From contig NZ_CP022219.1 in assembly GCF_004114915.1 (NCBI RefSeq), positions 3,378,501 to 3,442,500 on the forward strand: DNA of 64,000 bases, in the 5' to 3' direction. Numbering within the stretch: the stretch's first letter is position 1; the number at the start of each line of letters is the position of its first letter. Position numbers and translations under genes: made by a program. This document shows, piece by piece, positions 55,082-64,000 of this stretch. The notes under the pieces were generated by a model. The model was not told the DNA's origin, did no database searches, and worked only from the letters and a program-made list of their open reading frames with translations. The stretch is from Bradyrhizobium guangxiense (lineage in GTDB: Bacteria; Pseudomonadota; Alphaproteobacteria; Rhizobiales; Xanthobacteraceae).

Positions 55082-55921
55082 TTAACCGACCGGCGCATCA
55101 GGCGCAGGAGCTGCGTCCGGAACCGGTTTTGGGCGCCCCTTCCGGAAATAGATGGGCGCAAACGCCTCTTTCTGGTTCAGCTCCAGCTGACCTTCGCGCA
55201 CCAGTTCCAGTGCGGCGGCAAAGCTCGAGGCGAACACCGTCGCGCGCTGCGTCGGATCGGCGACATGCCGGATCAGGAAATCGTCGAGCACGCCCCAATC
55301 GTCCTGCTCGGTGATGCTGCCGACCAGTCGCTCCAGTGTGGCGCGCGCCTCGGCGAGCGACCACACGGTGCGCTTGGCCAGATGCACGCTCGCCAGCACG
55401 CGCGACTGGCGCTGGGAGGCATAGGCGGTGAGCAAATCGTACAGCGTCGCCGTGTATTTCGGATGCTTGATCTCGGCGATCTGCTCGGGCTCGCCGCGCG
55501 CGAAGATGTCGCGCTGCAATTGCGGCCTGTTCATCAGGCGATTGGCAGCCTCGCGAATGGCCTCCAGCCGGCGCAGACGGTTGGCGAGCGCGGTGGCCAT
55601 CTGCTCGGCGCTCGGGCCTTCCGCGCTCGGCGGCTCCGGCAGCAGTAGGCGCGACTTCAGGAAAGCGAGCCATGCCGCCATGACGAGATAGTCGGCGGCA
55701 AGCTCGAGCCGGATCTTCCGCGCGGCCTCGATGAAGTGGAGATACTGGTCGGCCAGCGCCAGAATCGAGATCTTGGCGAGGTCCACCTTCTGCTGTCGCG
55801 CCAGCGCGAGCAGCAGGTCGAGCGGGCCCTCATAGCCCTCGACGTCCACCACCAACGCCGGCTCACCCTCGGCAAGCTCTGCGGGCCGCCCGGTCTCGAA
55901 AGATAGAATTTCTGCGGTCAT
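55082..55921 (-). CDS. scpA: segregation and condensation protein A
   Basis: This is the 279-residue kleisin subunit of the SMC-ScpAB complex. It has the N-terminal VEGYEGPLDLLLALARQQKV, LAKISILALADQYLHFIEAA, YLVMAAWLAFLKSRLLLP and the C-terminal helix region VRLELVREGQLELNQKEAF-like. It overlaps nagZ by 4 bases. Confidence 0.95.
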   Translation of the reverse strand: MTAEILSFETGRPAELAEGEPALVVDVEGYEGPLDLLLALARQQKVDLAKISILALADQYLHFIEAARKIRLELAADYLVMAAWLAFLKSRLLLPEPPSAEGPSAEQMATALANRLRRLEAIREAANRLMNRPQLQRDIFARGEPEQIAEIKHPKYTATLYDLLTAYASQRQSRVLASVHLAKRTVWSLAEARATLERLVGSITEQDDWGVLDDFLIRHVADPTQRATVFASSFAAALELVREGQLELNQKEAFAPIYFRKGRPKPVPDAAPAPDAPVG

Positions 55922-56946
55922 GCGGATGCCGTATTTGCCCGTGCGATCAATGCGTCCAGCTCAGTGCGCGCGGCAGTGCGGTCGAGCGGCTGCGGCGCCT
56001 TGCGCGCGGCGAGCGCGGCATTAGCCCGCTCGAGCGCCCGGTCCGACAGCAGAGGCGTCTGACCGGCAACAGCACGCATCTCGTCGATATTGCCGTTGCA
56101 ATGCAGGGCCACGTCGCAGCCGGCCGCGAAGATGGCGCGGGTCCGCTCGGCGATATTCCCCGACAGCGCGTTCATCGACACGTCATCACTCATCAACAAA
56201 CCCTGGAACCCGATTGCGCCGCGAATCACGTCAGCAATCATTCTCGCAGATGTCGTCGCCGGATGGGCGGGGTCGACCGCGCTAAACACAACATGTGCAG
56301 TCATGGCCATCGGCAGGTCCGAGAGCGGCTTGAACGCGGCAAAGTCGGTCTGTTCCAGCTCATCCCTCGGCGTATCGACCGTCGGCAGCTTGAGATGGGT
56401 GTCGGCGGTGGCCCGGCCATGGCCGGGAATGTGCTTGAGGACCGGCAGCACGCCGCCCTGCTCCAGCCCTTCGGTGACGGCGCGCGCGATCGCCGCGACC
56501 TTGGCCGGCTCAGTGCCGTAAGCCCGGTTGCCGATGACGGCATCGGCGCCCGGCACCGGCACATCGGCCAGCGGCAGGCAGTCCACGGTAATGCCGAGAT
56601 CTGCGAGATCGGCTGCGATCAGGCGGGCGGACAGGCGCGCCGCGGTGAGCCCGAGCGCCGAATCAGTGTCGTACAAGGTCGAGAAAACGGCGCCCGGGGG
56701 ATAGACAGGCCAGTGCGGCGGACCCAGCCGCTGCACCCGTCCACCTTCCTGGTCGATCAGCACGGGGGCGTCGGCGACACCAGCCACCGTCCGCAATTCT
56801 GCAACCAATGCAGCGACTTGGGCTGGCGTTGCGACATTGCGCTTGAAGAGGATGAAGCCCCATGGGCGCTGGTCGCGGATAAACTCCCGCTCGACGGCGG
56901 TCAGTTCCGTTCCGGATACGCCGGTAATGAAGGCCCGCGTGCTCAT
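55918..56946 (-). CDS. nagZ: beta-N-acetylhexosaminidase
   Basis: A family 3 glycosidase, 342 residues, that removes N-acetylglucosamine from imported anhydromuropeptides in peptidoglycan recycling. Active-site motifs are KHIPGHGRATADTHLKLP and the nucleophile in LLMSDDVSMNAL; substrate contacts are in VLIDQEGGRVQRL. It is 46 bases after the SPOR gene. Confidence 0.94.
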   Translation of the reverse strand: MSTRAFITGVSGTELTAVEREFIRDQRPWGFILFKRNVATPAQVAALVAELRTVAGVADAPVLIDQEGGRVQRLGPPHWPVYPPGAVFSTLYDTDSALGLTAARLSARLIAADLADLGITVDCLPLADVPVPGADAVIGNRAYGTEPAKVAAIARAVTEGLEQGGVLPVLKHIPGHGRATADTHLKLPTVDTPRDELEQTDFAAFKPLSDLPMAMTAHVVFSAVDPAHPATTSARMIADVIRGAIGFQGLLMSDDVSMNALSGNIAERTRAIFAAGCDVALHCNGNIDEMRAVAGQTPLLSDRALERANAALAARKAPQPLDRTAARTELDALIARANTASA

Positions 56947-56992
56947 AACGGCCGATTAACCCTGACCCGCGAGGGGGTCAAGGAAACGGCCG

Positions 56993-58549
56993 TTAATTCC
57001 TCTGGACGAAGCACGCCGACAAGCCGGCGGACTTCAGGCTGTTGCACGCGTGCGTCGCCTCCTCCGCCGAGCCATAGGGCCCAGCGAAGGCGCGGTAGAC
57101 GACTCCCTTGCCCTTGTCGGTCAGGTCGACGCGCTTGATCACCGGCGAACGGGAGCCGAGCACGCTGCCATACTTGCTCTGAAGCACGCGGTACGACGCG
57201 GCGGCGCTCTCCTCGCTCTGCTGCGAAGAGACCTGCACGACGTAGCCGCCACCGCTGCTGGCGGGCGCCAGCTGGGTCGGAGCGGTCGCCGCCATCCGCT
57301 GCGGCGGTTCGGTGGCCGGGACGGATTGCGGTGCCAGCGACATCGGCTGGTTGGCGCTGGCATTGGCCGAGATCGGCGGATTGCGCGGCGCGGCCGATGC
57401 CGCGGGCGCAGCAACAGGCTTCGGTGCAGGCGCGGGCTTGGCGGCAGCAGCCGATTGCGGCGTGCCGCTATCGGTCTGATCGCCCTTCACCGCGACAGTC
57501 CTGATCGGGCGCGGTGAATTGTTCGGCAGTGTGCCGTTGCTCGCGGTCGTGCTCGGCGGCGGCACCGCAGACGGCGACACGCTCGCAACCGACGGCGGGT
57601 TCGCATTCTGATTCAGCGGTGGGAACACCACGCGAGGACCGCCCGCCCTGGCGTTCACGTCCACCGGCGCCTCTTCGCGCGGCACGATCTTTTCGGTGCC
57701 GTCGCCGCTCACCATGCGATCCGGCACCTTGGCCGAGGAATCCGCCGGCGCCGGCACGATCTTGGTCGGCGTGTTGTCGGCCTTGATGATCGGCGGCTCG
57801 CCGCTGCGGGGCGAGCCAATGTAAGTCTTGTAGGCGAAGGCTGCGCCGGTGCCGACCACGGCCAGTGCCAGGATCGCCGCGACCGTCATCATGCCGCCGC
57901 GTTGCCTTTTGGGCTCGTCGTCGGCCTCTGCGTCGGGATAGTCGCTCTGATACGCGTAGGGATCGTCGGGATAGGCCGGATCGCGCTGATAGTCCTGCTC
58001 CCCTGCCTCGAGCCGGCCATAGAGCGCATCGTCGTAGCGCGACGGATCCGGCTGCTGATGCGGCTCCTGATAGGCTTGCTGCTGGTAGGCCTGATCCGGC
58101 TGGTAAGCCTGATCCTGATAGGCGTGGTCCGCATAAGCCTGCTGCTGACGCGGTTCAGGTTCCGGCGCCGCGGGTTGGGCTGAATAGCGATGCAACGGAT
58201 GGATCGGGTTGACCGAGACGGGATAGTCAGGCTCGGGGGCTGGCGCCGGCTGCGGCTGCACATTGGCGCGCCGCATCCATGAGGGCGGCCCGGCCGCTGG
58301 CGGTGAAGCCTGCTCCGCATAGTCCTGCTGATAATCGTCCTGCCGATAGCCGTCGTCCTGATAGCTCTGCGCCGGCGCAGGAGCAGCCAGTGGACGCGCG
58401 CCGGGCCGCGATTGCGCGGCGAACGGATCGGTCTGCCCGATCAGGCGGGCAAGCTCAGCCAAGGGATCGCTGTCTGCCCTGCCATGCTGGTCGGTGCCGC
58501 GACCATAGTCATCGGAAGGAAACGGTCTGTCCTGATATCGTTCGGCCAT
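56993..58549 (-). CDS. SPOR-domain membrane protein
   Basis: This is a 518-residue bitopic protein. A long cytoplasmic N terminus rich in Tyr, Gln, Asp and Pro (imperfect QAYQ repeats at about residues 130-200) precedes one membrane helix (MMTVAAILALAVVGTGAAFAY), a Pro/Ala-rich periplasmic linker and a C-terminal SPOR domain (GYVVQVSSQQSEESAAASYR, VYRAFAGPYGSAEEATHACN). SPOR domains bind denuded peptidoglycan at the septum, so it is probably a division protein. It sits between argS and nagZ, as in other alphaproteobacteria. Confidence 0.9.
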   Translation of the reverse strand: MAERYQDRPFPSDDYGRGTDQHGRADSDPLAELARLIGQTDPFAAQSRPGARPLAAPAPAQSYQDDGYRQDDYQQDYAEQASPPAAGPPSWMRRANVQPQPAPAPEPDYPVSVNPIHPLHRYSAQPAAPEPEPRQQQAYADHAYQDQAYQPDQAYQQQAYQEPHQQPDPSRYDDALYGRLEAGEQDYQRDPAYPDDPYAYQSDYPDAEADDEPKRQRGGMMTVAAILALAVVGTGAAFAYKTYIGSPRSGEPPIIKADNTPTKIVPAPADSSAKVPDRMVSGDGTEKIVPREEAPVDVNARAGGPRVVFPPLNQNANPPSVASVSPSAVPPPSTTASNGTLPNNSPRPIRTVAVKGDQTDSGTPQSAAAAKPAPAPKPVAAPAASAAPRNPPISANASANQPMSLAPQSVPATEPPQRMAATAPTQLAPASSGGGYVVQVSSQQSEESAAASYRVLQSKYGSVLGSRSPVIKRVDLTDKGKGVVYRAFAGPYGSAEEATHACNSLKSAGLSACFVQRN

Positions 58550-58689
58550 CGTGATGATGCGTCCCTTCGGGAAAGCCGCGCGCCCCTCGACCAAGGCACG
58601 GCTTTCGACCCACAAGGCATTCAACCAAGTCTCAGCGATCCGGCTTCTGCCGGTACCCCCAACAAATCCCCTAAGTAGTTCGCCCCAAA

Positions 58690-60480
58690 CTACCGCATCT
58701 CGTTCGGGGCATGGACGCCGAGGATGGCAAGGCCCGATGCCAGAACCGAGACGACGCCCTGGACCATGGCCAGTCGCGCCTTTGTAAGATCTGCATCATT
58801 ATTGATAATGAAGCGTAAATAGGGCAAATCCCGCCCTTTCGTCCAAAGTGCGTGAAATTCGCTGGCTAAATCATAGAGATAAAAGGCAATTCGATGCGGC
58901 TCATGGGCCGCGGCGGCGGCCTCCAGCATGCGCGGATAAATTGCGAGTCGCTTAAGAAGGTCGAGCTCGACAGGGTCCGAGAGCCGTTCCACCGCCGACT
59001 CAGCGAGCCATGCGATGCGCTGACCGGCGTCCTCCGGCAGCTCCGGGAACACCTCCGCCCGGGCGTTGCGGAAGATCGAGTGGCCACGGGCGTGACCATA
59101 CTGGACGTAGAACACCGGGTTGTCGCGCGACTGTTCCATGACCTTTGCGAGGTCGAAGTCGAGCACCGCATCGTTCTTGCGGTAGAGCATCATGAAGCGG
59201 ACGGCGTCCTGGCCGACTTCATCCACCACCTCACGCAAGGTGACGAAGTCCCCGCTCCGCTTCGACATTTTCACCGGCTCGCCATTGCGCAGCAGCTTGA
59301 CGAGCTGGACGATTTTGACGTCGAGCGACCCCTTGCCCGACGTCGTCGCCTTCACCGCCGCCTGCATGCGCTTGATGTAGCCGCCATGGTCGGCGCCCCA
59401 GACGTCGATCATCTCGGCAAAGCCACGGTCGAACTTGTTCTTGTGGTAGGCGATGTCGGAGGCGAAGTAGGTGTAGGAATTGTCCGACTTGATCAGGGGA
59501 CGATCGACGTCATCACCGTAAGCCGTCGCCCTGAACAGCAACTGCTCGCGGTCTTCCCAATCCTCGACCGGCGCGCCCTTCGGCGGCGGCAGGCGGCCTT
59601 CATAGATATCGCCCTTGGCCTTCAGGAAATCGATGGTCTCGGCAACCTTGTTGTTGCCGGTCTCGAGCAGCGAGCGCTCCGAGAAGAACACGTCGTGGCG
59701 GATGTTGAGGGCGGCGAGATCGTCCTTGATCTCGTCCATCATCATCGCGATCGCCTTGGCGCGCACGGTTGGCAGCCACTCGGCTTCGCGCTTGGCGAGC
59801 AGCTTGTCGCCGTGCTCCTCCGCAAGGGCCTGCCCAACCGGTTTCAGATAGTCGCCGGGATAGAGCCCTTCCGGGATCGCGCCGATGTCCTCACCGAGCG
59901 CCTCGCGATATCGCAGGAAGGCGGAGCGCGCGAGCACATCGACCTGGGCGCCGGCATCGTTGATGTAATATTCGCGCGTGACGTCGTGGCCGGCGAACTG
60001 GAGCAGGCTTGCCAGCGCGTCGCCGAACACGGCGCCGCGGCAATGACCGACATGCATCGGCCCGGTTGGATTGGCCGAGACGTATTCGACGTTCACCTTG
60101 GAGCCGCCGTGGACGCGGCCGTAATCGGAGCCCTCGCGCAGCACCGTGCGCAGAGCCTCCGCCCAGGCAGCAGGCTTCAGCGTCAGATTGATGAAGCCGG
60201 GACCAGCGACATCGACCTTGGCGATCAGCGCGTCGGCGCGCAGCCGCTCGGCGATCTGCTCGGCGAGATCGCGGGGCTTTGCCTTGGCCTCTTTCGCCAG
60301 CACCATTGCGGCATTGGTCGCCATGTCGCCATGGGAGGCGTCGCGCGGCGGCTCGACCACCAAGCGCGAGAAATCGATGCCCTCGGGCCAGCTGGAGTCC
60401 TTCGCAAGCGCGCGGCAGGCGGCGTGCACGCGTGCGAGCACGTCGGCGAACAGATGCAGGGATGAGGATGTCTGGGGCAT
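58690..60480 (-). CDS. argS: arginyl-tRNA synthetase
   Basis: A class I synthetase of 596 residues. It has the N-terminal additional domain, the HIGH-equivalent in [20 protein letters not shown], the KMSKR-like loop [18 protein letters not shown] and the C-terminal anticodon-binding domain ([20 protein letters not shown]). It starts 9 bases after dgt, so the two are one transcript. Confidence 0.96.
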   Translation of the reverse strand: MPQTSSSLHLFADVLARVHAACRALAKDSSWPEGIDFSRLVVEPPRDASHGDMATNAAMVLAKEAKAKPRDLAEQIAERLRADALIAKVDVAGPGFINLTLKPAAWAEALRTVLREGSDYGRVHGGSKVNVEYVSANPTGPMHVGHCRGAVFGDALASLLQFAGHDVTREYYINDAGAQVDVLARSAFLRYREALGEDIGAIPEGLYPGDYLKPVGQALAEEHGDKLLAKREAEWLPTVRAKAIAMMMDEIKDDLAALNIRHDVFFSERSLLETGNNKVAETIDFLKAKGDIYEGRLPPPKGAPVEDWEDREQLLFRATAYGDDVDRPLIKSDNSYTYFASDIAYHKNKFDRGFAEMIDVWGADHGGYIKRMQAAVKATTSGKGSLDVKIVQLVKLLRNGEPVKMSKRSGDFVTLREVVDEVGQDAVRFMMLYRKNDAVLDFDLAKVMEQSRDNPVFYVQYGHARGHSIFRNARAEVFPELPEDAGQRIAWLAESAVERLSDPVELDLLKRLAIYPRMLEAAAAAHEPHRIAFYLYDLASEFHALWTKGRDLPYLRFIINNDADLTKARLAMVQGVVSVLASGLAILGVHAPNEMR

Positions 60481-60489
60481 GGCCGCCGC

Positions 60490-61698
60490 CTAACGCAAAT
60501 CCGGGGTCGAGTCAAAGAGCCGCTGATGCTCGGTCAGAGCGAAACGGTCAGTCATCCCGGCAATGAAATTGCCGATCCGGCGGGCCCGGGCGCCCTCGTC
60601 GTCTGCTTCCGCCCCGAGCAGCCATTCCGGCGGCAGCTCGCTGGGGGATTTCAGGTATTTCGCGAACAGGTCGAACAGAATCTGCTCCGCCTCCCCCATC
60701 ACCCGCATCACCCGCTCGTGGCGATACATGTGCTGGTAGAGGAAGGTCTTGATGGCGGCCTCCTCCTCGGCAACCTCGGCCGGGAACGCGACCAGGGCCC
60801 GGCTCTGCCGGCGCACGTCCTGGGCCGATTGCGGCTTCACCGCGGCGAGGTTCTTCTGCGCCTCCTCAAACACGGCACCGATCAGGTGGGAGATCAGCTC
60901 ACGCACCAGCTCGGCACCGCGCCGGACAGCTTCGAGATCGGGATAATGGGCGGCGATCCCGGCGATGATCTCCTCGGTCAGGGGCATCACCTTGAGATCG
61001 TCGAGATGGAACAGGCCGGCGCGCAGGCCGTCGTCGATGTCGTGCGCATCGTAAGCGATGTCGTCGGCGAGCGCCGCGACCTGCGCCTCCAGCGAGGCGA
61101 AGCTCCACAATTCGAGATCGTAGGTCTTGATATAGTCGGCGATGCCGACGGGAATGCCGTGCTCGCGATAGCGCCCGACCGGCGCGCCGCTGCGATCGGT
61201 CAGCGGACCGTTGTGCTTGACGATGCCCTCGAGCGATTCCCAGGTCAGATTGAGCCCGTCGAACTCGGGGTAGCGATGCTCGAGCGAGGCGACGACGCGG
61301 AGCGTCTGGGCGTTGTGGTCGAAGCCGCCAAAATCCTTGAGGCAGGCGTCCAGCGCCCGCTCGCCGGCATGGCCGAACGGGGGATGGCCAAGATCGTGGG
61401 CCAGCGCCAGGGTTTCGGTTAGGTCCTCGTCCAGCCCGAGCTGCCGGGCCAGCGCGCGGGCAATCTGCGCCACCTCCAGCGAATGGGTCAGCCTGGTCCG
61501 GTAGTGATCGCCTTCGTGGAACACGAACACCTGGGTCTTGTACTTCAGGCGGCGAAAGGCGGTGGAATGGATGACGCGGTCGCAATCCCGCCGGAACGGG
61601 CTGCGGGTCCGGCTCGGCGGCTCGGCGACCAGCCGGCCGCGGCTGCGGTCGGGATCGCAGGCATAGGGCGCGCGGGGGGCTGCCATTCCGACGGACAC
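60490..61698 (-). CDS. dgt: deoxyguanosinetriphosphate triphosphohydrolase-like protein
   Basis: This 402-residue HD-domain enzyme would hydrolyse dNTPs to nucleoside and triphosphate. It shows [38 protein letters not shown] and [17 protein letters not shown], giving the HD metal ligands. It has the shorter type 2 (dGTPase-like) length. A GTG start (61698) is used, with an ATG four codons later as alternative. It diverges from erpA. Confidence 0.93.
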   Translation of the reverse strand: MSVGMAAPRAPYACDPDRSRGRLVAEPPSRTRSPFRRDCDRVIHSTAFRRLKYKTQVFVFHEGDHYRTRLTHSLEVAQIARALARQLGLDEDLTETLALAHDLGHPPFGHAGERALDACLKDFGGFDHNAQTLRVVASLEHRYPEFDGLNLTWESLEGIVKHNGPLTDRSGAPVGRYREHGIPVGIADYIKTYDLELWSFASLEAQVAALADDIAYDAHDIDDGLRAGLFHLDDLKVMPLTEEIIAGIAAHYPDLEAVRRGAELVRELISHLIGAVFEEAQKNLAAVKPQSAQDVRRQSRALVAFPAEVAEEEAAIKTFLYQHMYRHERVMRVMGEAEQILFDLFAKYLKSPSELPPEWLLGAEADDEGARARRIGNFIAGMTDRFALTEHQRLFDSTPDLR

Positions 61699-61819
61699 GA
61701 CGAATTTAGTCCCTATCCATTTGATTCTGCGTATCCTTGCACTTAACTATGCCGGACGCGGGATACCAAATGAAATGGGCAAGACCCTTGTGTGACCGCG
61801 GGATGATCGGAGACCGAAT

Positions 61820-62149
61820 ATGACGACTGCCGTGACCATCAGCGACCGCGCCGCACGCCGCATTGGGGAGATCCTCAAGGGCGAAGGGTCTGGCGCGATG
61901 CTGCGCATCTCGGTCGAGGGCGGTGGCTGCTCCGGCTTCCAGTACAAGTTCGACATCGACCGCGCGCGAACCGACGACGATCTCGTGATCGAGCAGGACA
62001 ACGCGGTGGTGCTGGTCGATTCCGCCTCGCAACCGTTCCTGGCAGGATCGCAGGTCGATTTCGTCGATGACCTGATCGGCGCCTCGTTCCGCGTCAACAA
62101 TCCGAACGCGACGGCGTCCTGCGGCTGCGGGACCAGCTTCTCGGTCTGA
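61820..62149 (+). CDS. erpA: iron-sulfur cluster insertion protein
   Basis: This 109-residue A-type carrier delivers Fe-S clusters to apo-proteins. The three cluster ligands are Cys37 in GGGCSGFQYKF and Cys101/Cys103 in SCGCGTSFSV. Length is typical of ErpA/IscA. The divergent dgt gene starts 121 bases away, so both promoters lie between. Confidence 0.93.
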   Translation: MTTAVTISDRAARRIGEILKGEGSGAMLRISVEGGGCSGFQYKFDIDRARTDDDLVIEQDNAVVLVDSASQPFLAGSQVDFVDDLIGASFRVNNPNATASCGCGTSFSV

Positions 62150-62225
62150 TCCGACTTTTGACGGGTCGTGGCTGGATCATTCCGGCGAATTGCGATGGGC
62201 GTGTCGCCATCGCGCGGACTACGTT

Positions 62226-63332
62226 TCAATCTCCCGAAAGCTTCTGTCCGACCGCGTAAAGCCTGCAATCTTCGCCGCGCGAATTGATCTTGCATTTCAT
62301 CACAGCGGGTTCGCGCGCCTCGACAGCTGTACGGCCAAATCCAGTCCCGCAATGGCCGCGCGTGCTCACCGCGAAGGCCTTGGCATCATCGGGATTGGCG
62401 AGGTAGTCCGCGAACGCCCCCTGACAAGCGGCGACAGCTCCCGGCGGGATTGGCAGGGCAGCGAACAACGGCGCCTCGATGACGGTCTTGGTTGGAAGAC
62501 CTAGCCTTTCGAGGAAGGGTTCGACGGACGGAAACCAATGGTCTGCCGGTGCGAGCATGACGGTATTGTGGCCGTTCGATCCGAACGGAGGCAGCACCTG
62601 CAGCTCCGCAGGCGCACCGCCAGCGCCATAGGCCGCGAACATGCGCTGAGCCAAATCTGGACCGTAGAATTGATCGTTCTCGGCATAGAGCCAGAGCATC
62701 GGGACACGGGCTGTGCGCCCCAATACGGCTGATATATCGACCAGATTATCAGGCGAGCAAGGTTGGTTGGATGCGGAGAAGCTATGCCGACCGCCATCAA
62801 AGTTCACGGCGCCGACGACTCCCGGTATGTTCTGTGCGGCGACGGCCATCACCGTGAGCCCCCCAACGGAATGACCGAGCAAGACAACATGCTCAGCGTC
62901 GACCCAGGCCTCATGACTCAGTGAGGCGACCGCCGCAATGACATCGTCGGCGGCAGCGCGCGTGGCCGGAAGATAATCGCAGGTCTGCCGCGCAGACTCG
63001 GAGAACCCTCCCCCAGATCGTCCATAGCCACGACGCATGATTGAGACCACTGCATATCCGCGTTGCGCGAAGGCGACGGCCGCCTTGCTGTAACCGACTG
63101 GAGAACGGTTGAGGATTTCAGTGAAGAATTCCTCGCCGCCGCCAGGCATTCCGTGAGTGATCACGACGAGAGGAAATTTGCCGGGACGATCAGGACGAAT
63201 GACGAAGCTTTCGAGCGATACTTTGTTGCCGGAGATCACAACAGGCAACATCATATGCGCGCTCATCAACGGACCGTCGCCGGCGCGGGCGGAGGCCGTG
63301 ACCAGGATGAGAAGCAGGACAACAAGGCGCAT
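62226..63332 (-). CDS. exported alpha/beta hydrolase
   Basis: This is a 368-residue protein starting at the ATG that opens the signal peptide MRLVVLLLILVTASARAG. The alpha/beta hydrolase core has the oxyanion-loop VITHGMPGGGEEFF, the nucleophile elbow LLGHSVGG (Ser155), an acidic strand LWLYAENDQFYGPD and SNGHNTVM for the His. The layout resembles dienelactone hydrolase-type esterases/peptidases. The C-terminal extension has several cysteines (CQGAFADY, HCGTGFG, MKCKINSRGEDC). It is in a separate unit from the neighbouring kinase gene. Confidence 0.85.
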   Translation of the reverse strand: MRLVVLLLILVTASARAGDGPLMSAHMMLPVVISGNKVSLESFVIRPDRPGKFPLVVITHGMPGGGEEFFTEILNRSPVGYSKAAVAFAQRGYAVVSIMRRGYGRSGGGFSESARQTCDYLPATRAAADDVIAAVASLSHEAWVDAEHVVLLGHSVGGLTVMAVAAQNIPGVVGAVNFDGGRHSFSASNQPCSPDNLVDISAVLGRTARVPMLWLYAENDQFYGPDLAQRMFAAYGAGGAPAELQVLPPFGSNGHNTVMLAPADHWFPSVEPFLERLGLPTKTVIEAPLFAALPIPPGAVAACQGAFADYLANPDDAKAFAVSTRGHCGTGFGRTAVEAREPAVMKCKINSRGEDCRLYAVGQKLSGD

Positions 63333-63417
63333 GGCAGAGCAAGCTAACACGGCGCATCCGAATTTCCAGCGTCCGGCCAACCGATGCGAAACGCATATTC
63401 AGTCACGTGGTTAGCGC

Positions 63418-64000
63418 TTACGCGCCCGTGATCTGCCTTTCCTCGTCCGTCCACTCGACGTCAGCCGGCATCAGCTCCGGCTGCAACGGCGCGTCTTCCG
63501 CCATGGTGTGGCCGTCGAGCGCGTGCAGGAGCGCGGCAACTAGCGCCGGCTTGCGCAGCGGCTTTGCGAGGAAGTCCGACATGCCGGCCTCGCGGCAGAT
63601 CCTGACGTCTTCCGGGAAGGCGTTGGCGGTCAGCGCGATGATCGGCAAGGCCGCGAAGCGCCCGCCTTCCGCGCGGATCGCCCGGGTCGCGGCAAGGCCG
63701 TCCATCTCCGGCATGCGCACGTCCATCAGCACGATGTCGTAATCGCCCTCAGACACGGCCGTCACGGCCTCGACACCGTCGGTGACGACGCGCAGTTCGA
63801 CGTCGAAGGCTCCCAGCATCTTGCTCACGACCATGCGGTTGACCGCATCGTCCTCGGCGACCAGCACCTTCAGCGGCCGGTCGAGCTCGGCGATACGCGC
63901 CTTGAGATCGTCGGCCTCGTCCCGGCCGGCCGTCTGCTCGGATGCCGGCGCCTGGCTCCAGGGCAGCACCAGCGTGAAACGGAAGGTCGAGCCCTCCCCG
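63418..64000 (-). CDS. hybrid sensor histidine kinase, C-terminal part (partial)
   Basis: The frame is open through the end of the window. It begins with the end of a HATPase domain (GEGSTFRFTLVLPW), then a linker and a receiver domain: VLVAEDDAVNRMVV, phospho-Asp in IVLMDVRMPEMDG, Thr in IALTANAF and Lys in LAKPLRKP. The C-terminal tail of about 35 residues is acidic. Phosphorelay to another protein is likely; the sensor part lies outside. Confidence 0.85.
   Translation of the reverse strand, partial: GEGSTFRFTLVLPWSQAPASEQTAGRDEADDLKARIAELDRPLKVLVAEDDAVNRMVVSKMLGAFDVELRVVTDGVEAVTAVSEGDYDIVLMDVRMPEMDGLAATRAIRAEGGRFAALPIIALTANAFPEDVRICREAGMSDFLAKPLRKPALVAALLHALDGHTMAEDAPLQPELMPADVEWTDEERQITGA

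Overview
The window is a chromosomal core region of a high-GC alphaproteobacterium, most likely Bradyrhizobium or a close relative in the Nitrobacteraceae. The evidence is gene content and order (gyrA/coaD/queA; erpA/dgt/argS/SPOR/nagZ/scpAB/tatABC/serS/surE/pcm/nlpD; yajC/secDF), alphaproteobacterial GTTC-N7-GTTC LexA boxes, Omp31-type porin-like proteins, DUF1127, DUF3597 and SPW-repeat proteins, and several short palindromic repeats that I recall as recurrent between Bradyrhizobium genes. I see no rRNA, tRNA, CRISPR array, insertion sequence or prophage.

Layout. 1-1300: the end of a TetR regulator and a secreted PepSY protein. 1335-2564: asd, preceded by a strong promoter, a 23-codon threonine-rich leader peptide and an intrinsic terminator; this looks like a threonine attenuator and is the most interesting regulatory signal in the window. 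2738-13097 is mainly a minus-strand housekeeping set (queA, two cyclophilins, coaD, gyrA, ssb), interrupted by a plus-strand segment with a small secreted protein, kup and a frameshifted phosphotransferase. 13250-18467: ssb and uvrA each have a perfect LexA box, but two tandem outer-membrane beta-barrel genes lie between them. 18491-19441: an AT-richer gene for a DUF6602-like putative nuclease, probably acquired. 20216-21750: a YVTN beta-propeller gene and an MxaD-like gene, both exported, resembling accessory genes of PQQ-dependent alcohol oxidation. 21950-22520: a degenerate dispersed element with a large inverted repeat. 22525-33031 is accessory: an AAA ATPase, a PPC-domain protein, an acyl-CoA synthetase, small envelope proteins, two paralogous 91-residue acetyltransferases, SPW, TPR, DUF3597 and DUF2189 proteins, a lytic transglycosylase and DUF1127.

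33157-39795: trmFO, an unusual kinase fused to the C-terminal subdomain of an acyl-CoA synthetase, a CAP protein, a class V aminotransferase, and a cupin gene divergent from a winged-helix/TPR regulator. 39815-63332 is a long, mostly minus-strand block: erpA (plus) divergent from dgt, then argS, a SPOR protein, nagZ, scpA, scpB, tatABC, serS, surE, pcm, nlpD, yajC, secD, secF, two homologues of mitochondrial complex I assembly factors (Mth938/NDUFAF3-like and phytoene-synthase/NDUFAF6-like), and ilvA. It combines protein export (Sec and Tat), chromosome condensation, peptidoglycan recycling and division, and translation. The window ends inside a hybrid histidine kinase gene.

Coordinates come from reading frames and start-site reasoning. 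Functions are from family motifs recognised by eye; no database search was run.
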